A DNA stretch of 17,914 nt from Chrysochromulina tobinii (Eukaryota > Haptophyta > Prymnesiales > Chrysochromulinaceae): positions 1 through 17,914 of the forward strand of contig JWZX01001691.1 of NCBI GenBank assembly GCA_001275005.1, written 5' to 3'. The notes beneath the pieces are model-generated. The model was not told the DNA's origin and ran no database searches. It worked only from the letters and a program-made list of their open reading frames with translations. The translations under genes were made by a program, and so were the position numbers. Shown piece after piece: positions 6,476-12,757 of this stretch (position 1 is its first letter; each line of letters begins with the position of its first letter).

Positions 6476-8494
6476 ATGCTCGGACGCACCGTGGCTACTC
6501 AGGCTAGGCGTGGGCCTCGACGGCTGCTCCCTGCGTACGCGACCGCGCTGCCGCCGCCTGCGGCTCTCCGCCCCCGTGGTACCATCGGCCTGGCGCCAAT
6601 CGCATCAGCGCTGGCAGTGCTACGGCGCTCGCTCGTTTCGACGGCGGCTGCCGAACCTGCTGCTGCGTATGCCGCCGAAAGGCCGGCGCTGCGGCGCCCG
6701 CTCGTCTCGACGGTGATTGCGGAGCAGGCCGCTGCGACGACGCATAAGGGTGACGACTTTCGCAAAGAGCACCAGGTCGAGCTGCACGGAGACCTTTCCG
6801 ACGTGGACAGCGAGCCGGTGCTCGACTTTTCGCAGCTGGTGCGCGTGGACGAGCACGGTGGGCGCGAGCCGTTGCCTACTCGCGTCCAGCGCTTCTTCGC
6901 GGATCGTGGGTACAAGGCGCCGTCGGCGGTGCAGGCACAGTCGTTCCCGCTCGCTCTCGCCGGCCGCGACGTCGTGGGCGTCGCGCAGACGGGCTCGGGC
7001 AAGACGCTCGGCTTCCTCGTGCCCCTCTTCTGGCAGGTGGCCGCGGCGCGGCGCGAGGCGGCGCAGAAGGGAGAGCGCGGGCTGCTCGGGCCGCTTGCGG
7101 TGGTGCTCGCGCCGACGCGCGAGCTCGCGCAGCAGATTGAGAAGGAGGCTCAGGAGGTGGGTGCCGCCTTTGGGTGCACCTCTGTATGCGTCTTCGGAGG
7201 GCAGGACAAGCGGCTGCAGGAGCGCTCGATCGCGAAGCTTCGCAAGCAACTCGACCTTGTGGTCGCGACACCCGGCCGGCTATGTGACTTCATCCAGATG
7301 CGCGTGCTCCCGATGCACGCGGTCCGGTTCCTGGTGCTCGATGAGGCAGATCGCATGCTCGATATGGGCTTTGAGCCGCAGCTGCGCGAGGTGGTGGAGA
7401 CGATGCCCGAATCCAGTGCGGGCCGGCAGACGCTCATGTTCTCGGCCACGTGGCCCAGGGAAGTGCAGCAGCTCGCCGCAGAATTTGCAAGCCGGCCGGT
7501 GCGCATCAACATTGGTGGTGGCGACGGCCACCTCGTCGCCAACAGGGACATCGCGCAGCACGTGGTCGTTCACACAAGCACGCTGAGCAAGCTGGAGGCA
7601 CTCAGCGGGCTGCTGAGCTCCGGGCAGGCGCGTGCGGTCGAGGCCTCCGGAGAGGTTGGCATGCGCGGAGGCGGCATGCGCGAGGGCGGCATGCGCGGAG
7701 GCGGCATGCGCGAGGGCGGCATGCGCGGCTCACGCGGCGCGCCCGCGCTTGGCTGTCACTCGATCGTCTTTGTGACCCGCAAGCGAGACGCAGACATGGT
7801 CGCCGCCGACATCCGCGACTCGTGCCAGGGTATCAACGCGCAGACGCTGCATGGCGACCTATCGCAGTCACGGCGCGATCAGGTGCTTAGCGACGCAAAG
7901 ACAGGGCGCGTGCACGTGCTCGTCGCGACCGACGTGGCCGCGCGCGGTCTGGATGTGAGCACGATCAGGCAGGTGATCAACTTCGACATGCCGACCAACA
8001 TGGAGGACTATATCCATCGCATCGGGCGCACCGGCCGTGCGGGCAACAAGGGCGAGGCACACACCTTCCTTGACGTTGAGAAGGACACGCCCCATGTGCA
8101 CAAGCTGTGCCAGGTGCTCCGCGATCACGAGCAGCCTGTGCCGCCCGATCTGCAGCAGCTCGCCAACTCTCTGCGTAAGCGCGGGGTGCCCGAGTCGCGC
8201 TACCAGCGAGGGCGCGCCGGCGGCGGCGGCGCGCGCGGCGGCGGCACCGGTGGCTGGCGGGGCGGGGGCGCGCGCCAATCGCAGAGCTTTGGGAGCGGCC
8301 GCAACGGCGGCTATGGCGGCAGCGGTGGCTACGGCGGCTACGGCGGCGGTCGGGACTTTGAGGGCGGGCGCGGGCGCGGGCGCGGCGGCGAGCGTGATTA
8401 CGAGGACCAGGGATTCGGGCGCGCTGCTGGCAGCGGACGGCCGTACCGTGGCGCAGGCAGGAGGCCAGCGCGGGACGAGCTCTTTGACGATTGA
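6476..8494 (+). CDS. DEAD-box ATP-dependent RNA helicase, probably organellar
   Basis: Predicted 672 aa, complete and intronless. All DEAD-box motifs are visible: AQTGSGKT (170-177, Walker A), PTRELA (213-218), TPGR (265-268), DEAD (289-292), SAT (323-325), ARGLD before ~500, and HRIGRTGR (514-521). It should unwind or remodel RNA using ATP. The first ~90 residues are rich in Arg, Ala, Leu, Ser with almost no acidic residues, like a mitochondrial or plastid presequence, and contain a duplicated LRRxLVST block. RecA2 carries an inserted Met-Arg-Gly-rich repeat (~396-418) just before motif IV (SIVFVTRKRDAD). From ~570 the tail is Gly/Arg/Tyr-rich (RGG, GGYGG), an RNA-binding tail seen in DDX5/DBP2-type and plant mitochondrial helicases. 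Start ATG has a C at -3; no better in-frame ATG lies upstream. The 227-bp spacer before it holds only a 6-bp inverted repeat (6339-6344/6353-6358). Confidence 0.93.
   Translation: MLGRTVATQARRGPRRLLPAYATALPPPAALRPRGTIGLAPIASALAVLRRSLVSTAAAEPAAAYAAERPALRRPLVSTVIAEQAAATTHKGDDFRKEHQVELHGDLSDVDSEPVLDFSQLVRVDEHGGREPLPTRVQRFFADRGYKAPSAVQAQSFPLALAGRDVVGVAQTGSGKTLGFLVPLFWQVAAARREAAQKGERGLLGPLAVVLAPTRELAQQIEKEAQEVGAAFGCTSVCVFGGQDKRLQERSIAKLRKQLDLVVATPGRLCDFIQMRVLPMHAVRFLVLDEADRMLDMGFEPQLREVVETMPESSAGRQTLMFSATWPREVQQLAAEFASRPVRINIGGGDGHLVANRDIAQHVVVHTSTLSKLEALSGLLSSGQARAVEASGEVGMRGGGMREGGMRGGGMREGGMRGSRGAPALGCHSIVFVTRKRDADMVAADIRDSCQGINAQTLHGDLSQSRRDQVLSDAKTGRVHVLVATDVAARGLDVSTIRQVINFDMPTNMEDYIHRIGRTGRAGNKGEAHTFLDVEKDTPHVHKLCQVLRDHEQPVPPDLQQLANSLRKRGVPESRYQRGRAGGGGARGGGTGGWRGGGARQSQSFGSGRNGGYGGSGGYGGYGGGRDFEGGRGRGRGGERDYEDQGFGRAAGSGRPYRGAGRRPARDELFDD
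6620..6736 (+). repeat. Duplicated block in the helicase presequence
   Basis: Bases 6620-6667 and 6689-6736 encode LRRSLVSTAAAEPAAA (49-64) and LRRPLVSTVIAEQAAA (72-87). The DNA copies are similar but diverged, so the duplication is not recent. Arg and Ser/Thr content suits a targeting peptide. Confidence 0.8.
7661..7729 (+). repeat. In-frame minisatellite (15/30-bp units) inside helicase RecA2
   Basis: Units ATGCGCGGAGGCGGC and ATGCGCGAGGGCGGC alternate twice (7661-7675, 7676-7690, 7691-7705, 7706-7720), so the 30-bp pair is repeated exactly, followed by a partial ATGCGCGGC. They encode MRGGG/MREGG. Exact identity of the two 30-bp units indicates recent expansion. Confidence 0.97.
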
Positions 8495-8595
8495 GTGAGT
8501 GCGGAACGAGCACTTTCTGGGCGAAATCGCCACAGCAGCGGCCGCGCGTTGGGTCCGCTTGCATGCGCCGTACTCGTACATACAATCTCACACCC

Positions 8596-8643
8596 CACGC
8601 GCGCGCGCAGAACCTTCGCGCGCAGAACCTACGCGCGCGCGTG
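8596..8643. repeat. 12-bp perfect inverted repeat of alternating CG, with internal direct repeat
   Basis: CACGCGCGCGCG (8596-8607) is the exact reverse complement of 8632-8643. The 24-nt interval carries most of two copies of CGCGCGCAGAACCT (8602-8615 and 8617-8630). The arms are Z-DNA-prone and could form a stem about 100 nt after the helicase stop. Confidence 0.85.
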
Positions 8644-9006
8644 CCGCTGTCCGTCTGTCCGGGAGCCTTGGTGGGCCTGAGGAGGCGGGCTGATTGCAAG
8701 ATGCGCTCTAGTGCGAACGTGGTTCGCGCGAGGTGAGCGGGGACAGCGGGGTGCCTAGAGTGTGGCTCAGGCTGGGTCCGTGGTGCTGGTCGGTGCGCAC
8801 TCAGTCACAAGGCGGCCATGCTGGCATGCACCTGCATGCTGGGCGGAGCGAAGCGTGTGCCTCCGTGTGGTGTTTCGGTGTCGTCGTTCGTGGTGGGGTG
8901 CAGCTTTGTATCAAAAAGACGGCGGGGAAGGCTAGGCTCCGAGCCCCGGTCCGGAGGCAAATGTGGAAATATCTAATATGCTTCGATTGCGCCGCCGTTC
9001 GATCGT

Positions 9007-9026
9007 ATCGCGATCTTAATCGCGAT
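9007..9026. repeat. Short palindromic hairpin
   Basis: ATCGCGAT occurs at 9007-9014 and 9019-9026, separated by CTTA. Each copy is itself self-complementary, so the pair can form an 8-bp stem. Possible structured 3' flank; function unknown. Confidence 0.6.
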
Positions 9027-9136
9027 CGCGGGTCACGCTAAGACCTTTCGCATCGTGCGGTCGAGGCCGGCGGCGCGTCAGTGAAAAGGTAGCCCGGGCC
9101 CGGAACGTCACCGCCGCCCGCCGCGCCGGTTATTTA

Positions 9137-9199
9137 TAAAAAAAAATCGTACGACGCGCGTTAGATGCGCGCGGCGCCGCCGCATGGCGGCGGCGGCGC
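9137..9199 (-). terminator. GC-rich stem-loop followed on the minus strand by a T-run
   Basis: GCGCCGCCGC (9174-9183) pairs exactly with 9190-9199 around a 6-nt loop. Read on the minus strand, the stem is followed ~30 nt later by an uninterrupted run of T (the plus-strand A-tract ending at 9146). It lies ~250 bp beyond the ARM gene stop, so it could be a 3'-end or Pol III-type termination signal, or chance in GC-rich DNA. Confidence 0.25.
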
Positions 9200-9447
9200 G
9201 ATACATCTTAGGTACTTCGGTACGACGTACGAGGTGCCACGTCGCGCATCTTGTGTGGATCGTGCTGTGCGTGTGTGTGGAGGTGCCGCTGTGTCGCTGT
9301 TATGAGTGCGGAGTCATCCTCAAGCCCCACTTCTCCACCATGCGGGGAGTGCCGGCGTGTGCACAATTTCCAAGTTGGTTGAGCAGCGACTCCCACACAT
9401 CATCCATTCTCCCAAGCGCGCGTGCGTTGACGTGTGCGCGCCCTCTC

Positions 9448-10380
9448 TCAGTGGGTCGGACTCTCAGCCGCGCCCCATCCTTGCATCATCCGGAAGGCGC
9501 GGTGGCGAACGCCGTCGTACCGAGCGCGCGTCTCGCGCGCCACCTTGACGTGGGCAGACGGGCTGAGCTTCTGCGGCGGCGCGCTGCTGTCAATCAGCCG
9601 CGCGCCAAACGTCGCAGCCTCTCCGCGCAGCAGTGGCGAGCCCATGGACGCGATACCGTTGAGCGTCTCGGCCAAACCGTTGGCTTGCAGCTGCGTACGC
9701 ACCTCGGCATTGTTCACCTGCAGCACCTCGAGCGCGCCGAGCGCGCCGAGCTTCTGCATGTCGCTGCCGTACGAGGCCATATCGAGCAGCGGGGCGACGG
9801 CACCCTCGGCTGCGATCATCGCCTGGCATGCCGGGTTCTCGGCGAGCGCCGACAGCGCACCAGTCGCTGCATGCTGCACACCTGGCTCGGCCGCACTCAG
9901 CATGCGAACGAGCGGCGGCACGGCGCCCGCCTTGCAAATCTCGAGCTGGTGGTCATTGTCGTCCTGGGTACTTGGGTCGTCCAGCGCAAGCGCGTGCAGT
10001 GCGGTCGCGCCGAGATGCTGCCGTCGTGTGCTCTCCGAGCTGAGCGCCTTGACGACCGGCGGCAGCGCCCCACCGGCCACGATGGCAACGCGAAAGGCGA
10101 CCGCCTGCTCCCTGCCGGCCTCGCCCGTGTGTACAGCCAGCTCGACGAGCCGCTCCAGCGCGCCCTCCTTGGACGCATCCGACCCGTGCTGCAGCACTGC
10201 CAGGATGTCCTTGAGCGCGTCCCTCAGCTCACTCTCGAGGAGCGGCTCGACGCCTCCATCCGCGGAGATTTCGGAGCGCAACCGTTCGGCGCCCTTTTCT
10301 TCGGAAGCACCCTTGCTGCCGCCGCCGCCTCGCACAGACACGAGTAGGTAGAACAGCGCGCAGAGGAAGAGAGAGCGCAT
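9448..10380 (-). CDS. Armadillo-repeat protein with signal peptide
   Basis: Predicted 310 aa from the ATG at 10380 (A at -3). An in-frame ATG at 10428 would add 16 residues, but the 10380 start puts MRSLFLCALFYLLVSVRG at the very N-terminus, a good signal peptide, so I prefer it. After a Gly/Ser/charged linker, ARM-type helical repeats run from ~53 to ~262, with the typical 'G-(A/G)-(L/V)-P-P-(L/V)-V' starts: AGGALPPVVKALS (102-114), KAGAVPPLVRMLS (150-162), AEGAVAPLLDMAS (191-203) and a weaker ANGLAETLNGIAS (233-245). ARM repeats bind proteins. Secretion plus ARM repeats brings to mind SIL1, the ER nucleotide exchange factor for BiP, and the KEGALERLVEL segment recalls Fes1/HspBP1/SIL1. However, no KDEL-like retention signal is present (end is AAESPTH). 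I give ARM as firm and SIL1-like as speculation. Confidence 0.8.
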   Translation of the reverse strand: MRSLFLCALFYLLVSVRGGGGSKGASEEKGAERLRSEISADGGVEPLLESELRDALKDILAVLQHGSDASKEGALERLVELAVHTGEAGREQAVAFRVAIVAGGALPPVVKALSSESTRRQHLGATALHALALDDPSTQDDNDHQLEICKAGAVPPLVRMLSAAEPGVQHAATGALSALAENPACQAMIAAEGAVAPLLDMASYGSDMQKLGALGALEVLQVNNAEVRTQLQANGLAETLNGIASMGSPLLRGEAATFGARLIDSSAPPQKLSPSAHVKVARETRARYDGVRHRAFRMMQGWGAAESPTH

Positions 10381-10627
10381 GGTCGGCGAATGGTCGCGGG
10401 GGCGGAAAAGTGGGCTTCGCTGTGACATTCATGTTAATACACACACACACGTAAGGAGGACAGCTGTGAAGACAATACAATACAAAGTGACATTCACAGA
10501 ACTTTCACAACGTGAGATGACCTACTGGTGTGGTGCAGGGTACCAGACAGTGAGGGGGCACGCTCGTCGTTGCGGGCGTTGCTGTTGGGGGTCTTTATAC
10601 TGCAAGCCTTGTGGTGTGGGTTCACGG

Positions 10628-10642
10628 TTCAGTTCAGTTCAG
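10628..10642 (+). repeat. Pentanucleotide microsatellite (TTCAG)3
   Basis: Three perfect TTCAG units followed by TTACAA. Confidence 0.9.
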
Positions 10643-10739
10643 TTACAACATAAACAACAGACAACCTAACGGAAGACTATCGAATGTGCTCTCGAGGCTA
10701 GCAGTGGACTGAACTGGTGTGGGGTTTGCTGACTTGAGC

Positions 10740-10759
10740 TTGACTTGACTTGACTTGAC
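10740..10759 (+). repeat. Pentanucleotide microsatellite (TTGAC)4
   Basis: Four perfect TTGAC units followed by TTACAA, the same hexamer that ends the TTCAG repeat ~100 bp upstream. A diverged unit, CTGACTTGAGC, precedes it. Confidence 0.9.
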
Positions 10760-10883
10760 TTACAAGCGAATTTGGGAAAGCAGGGCGGTCGACGCTCGGT
10801 CGGGGCGGACGGTGCTCACGGCGCCTGGCGCTGAACAGCCTAGTCCGGAGACGACGATTCGCCAGTCTGTTCGCGCGGGCCGA

Positions 10884-12376
10884 ATGCGCCCGTCATTGCT
10901 CGCGATGTTCAAAATCTATCGCTCCGTGCTGCCTCGCTGCCTAGGTTGGGTTAGCCTTGTCGGTGCACTGGGCGGAATCACGGAAGGAATCGGCCTGGTT
11001 GTCGGAGGGTACGGATTCTGGACGCACCCGAATACACTGCAATACTTGGCGGCAGTGTTGGGTTTCGCGCTCGTCATGCGCATCCAGATCGCGTACAGTC
11101 GCTTTTGGGAGGCCGCGACGAACAGCTACCAGGCATCGACAAGGTGGGCCGATGCATGCATGCAGATCTTTGCGTTCGACGAGATTTCAAAGGACGCTTG
11201 GAGCGACGAAGCATTCGCATTCAGGCTGCAGTTCCTGCACTGGGCCTCGCTCATGCACGCGTGCCATCTCGTCGATCTGCGCCAGGATGATGTCCACGGC
11301 CCAGGCATGCCGACTCTCTCGCGCATCGACCGTTACGTCTACCGGCAACATTTGAGTCGGAACGGCGGGCCGGTGGGGAACGGGTGCCCAACGATTCTCT
11401 TGGCAAGCAGTGGTTTCGCCTCAGCGCCCGAGCTTACCGGCAGCAGCACGATGAGGGACACCACGATGCTGTTGCAGGCGTTGCCCCGCGCGCGCAAGGC
11501 GCTTAATCAGGAGCAGCGTCAGGGCGAGATCACTCGTTCGCGTTCACCGACACAACAGAGCATGCTCTGTTCTCCACGGCCATAGAGGCGGGGAGAACTG
11601 CTCAGCAGCAGCAGCCCGCCGCCGCGCGCGCGAGGGAGGACGCACTGCCGCGCACCCGTCGCGTGAGCCGGTGCCAATACATCCTGTCGGTTATCTTCGA
11701 TTGCGGCTCGGCCCATACGGAGCGCGAGCTCGCGATCTCGAACTCGCTCGAGGTCCTCGGCGGCGTGTCGGAGAGCGAGGTGGAGATGCTGCAGGCCGTC
11801 CCCCCAGGCGACCGTACCTTCCGCGTGCAATCGTGGCTTGTGCGCTTGATGACCGACCGGATGCGTGTGGGTGGCCTCAATGTGGCTGCGCCGATCCTCT
11901 CGCGCACGTACCAGGGGATGAGCGAAGGCATGACGGCCGCGGAACAGGCACGCAAGACCTCCTGCGTCGAATTCCCTTTCGCGCTACGCCAGCTCATCGA
12001 GCTGCTGCTGATTGTCTTCTCGGTGCTCCTGCCTATGTGCGTTTCGGCCTTCGTCGACTCGGTCGGAGTAGTGGTATCCGTCTCGTTCTTTGCGGTCCTC
12101 GGCTACGTGGCGCTCAACGAAACAGCGCGTGACCTCGAGACCCCCTTTGGTCGCGCAGCCCATGGCCTGAGCACCTCTAGATGGCAGAAGGACTTCAACA
12201 CAAAGCTCGCGAGCATGCTCGACCTCTCGGTCCCCGTGCCCGGCTACGGTAGTGCCTCGAGCCTGATCGGCGTGGCGACCCCTCCCAACCTGTCGAGCAT
12301 GCCCCTACGACGTCCGCGAACTGCTTCAGCCTCAACCCCTGCAGCACCTAGCGCGCTCATTACACTGGAGTGCTAA
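10884..12376 (+). CDS. Bestrophin-family (RFP-TM/UPF0187) anion channel, reading frame interrupted
   Basis: Two overlapping open frames together look like one bestrophin-type membrane channel, a family that conducts chloride or bicarbonate. The N-terminal part starts at ATG 10884 (MRPSLLAMFKIYRSVLPR), has a hydrophobic segment and the family motif RIQIAYSRFWEAATNSYQAS (aa ~66-85), and runs in frame to a TAG at 11583-11585. The C-terminal part is open from 11507 in the next frame to TAA 12374-12376. It contains LEVLGGVSESE, a pair of membrane helices (LIELLLIVFSVLLPMCVSAF, then VVVSVSFFAVLGYV) and ALNETARDLETPFG, the conserved bestrophin ending. Neither half alone would work. The break lies in ~11330-11585 and may be an indel, a sequencing error, or an intron I cannot define. 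The middle region also holds a Gln run (11603-11614). A Ser/Pro-rich tail follows ~12230. Confidence 0.7.
11507..11585 (+). other. Overlap of two frames: probable frameshift or intron in the bestrophin gene
   Basis: Both the N-terminal frame and the C-terminal frame are open only here. GC-rich third positions favour the first frame up to about 11520 and the second frame after about 11530, which suggests a one-base loss (or two-base gain) near 11520-11535. A pyrimidine-rich stretch ending in ATAG at 11585 is a possible 3' splice site, e.g. with donors GT 11332 or 11410, but neither resembles the clear donor in the next gene. Confidence 0.45.
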
Positions 12377-12757
12377 ATCACCTGCCGGAGCGCAGAACTC
12401 AGTTTCTGCGTCGAGGTGCTGCCCTTACAATCTCAGATCCCACCTACACTCAGAACCCCACCTCAGAACCCGACCTCAGCAAAAGCCGTACTGCAACCGT
12501 CTCATACAATACTGTGGTCTGTGCGTATACGGATACAGGCTCAAATGGTAAAGATGTTTTCCTCGAACGAAGGAAATCGCTTTGAGCTGACCTTTGCGAA
12601 GTTCTCCACTTTACAGAACTTCCAAGGTTGCAGAGCTTGCGGGTTGCAGAGGGAGCCAAGGGGTGTGGCGACGGACGCTGCGTGCCGACGGGACATCAGC
12701 AAGCATTCCTTTCCGCCGTGCTCGATTGATCACCACCACACGGATTAGTACAAGTTG
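12377..12757. other. Intergenic spacer before the LRR gene
   Basis: This 381-bp stretch holds the 3' flank of the bestrophin gene and the 5' flank of the LRR gene. It contains an imperfect CTCAGA-CCCACC-type repeat (about 12428-12478) and a 10-bp direct repeat GGTTGCAGAG (12626-12635, 12642-12651). An in-frame TAG at 12746-12748 sits just before the LRR start; its AG could also be a 3' splice site of an upstream exon that I cannot see. Confidence 0.5.

Larger units (their letters stand above)
8495..9447. other. Convergent intergenic spacer with inverted repeats
   Basis: This 953-bp stretch lies between the stops of the helicase (+) and the ARM-repeat gene (-). It contains the alternating purine/pyrimidine inverted repeat at 8596-8643, a short ATCGCGAT hairpin at 9007-9026, an A-rich tract (9131-9146, including TATTTATAAA) and a GC-rich hairpin at 9174-9199. 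Open frames crossing it on either strand have no domain and start at non-ATG codons or depend on shadow of the ARM gene. No tRNA-like B box was found. Confidence 0.55.
10381..10883. other. Divergent intergenic region with microsatellites
   Basis: The ARM gene (-) and the bestrophin gene (+) are transcribed away from each other from this ~500-bp region, so it should hold both promoters. It is less GC-rich than its flanks and contains (AC)6 at 10439-10450, (TTCAG)3 at 10628-10642 and (TTGAC)4 at 10740-10759. A minus-strand TATAAA lies at 10594-10599, ~215 bp upstream of the ARM ATG. The bestrophin frame is open without ATG from before 10755 to 10884. Confidence 0.55.

Noticed and set aside
7661-7729. 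Regular short repeats suggesting a CRISPR array
   Set aside because: Units are contiguous with no spacers, in frame within a helicase, and the genome is eukaryotic.
9022-9029. GCGATCGC, the cyanobacterial HIP1 octamer
   Set aside because: A single copy inside a local palindrome; no other sign of cyanobacterial DNA.
9184-10347. Long plus-strand open frame (387 codons) opposite the ARM-repeat gene
   Set aside because: It lies antisense to clear ARM repeats and shows no domain; the open frame is a by-product of high GC.
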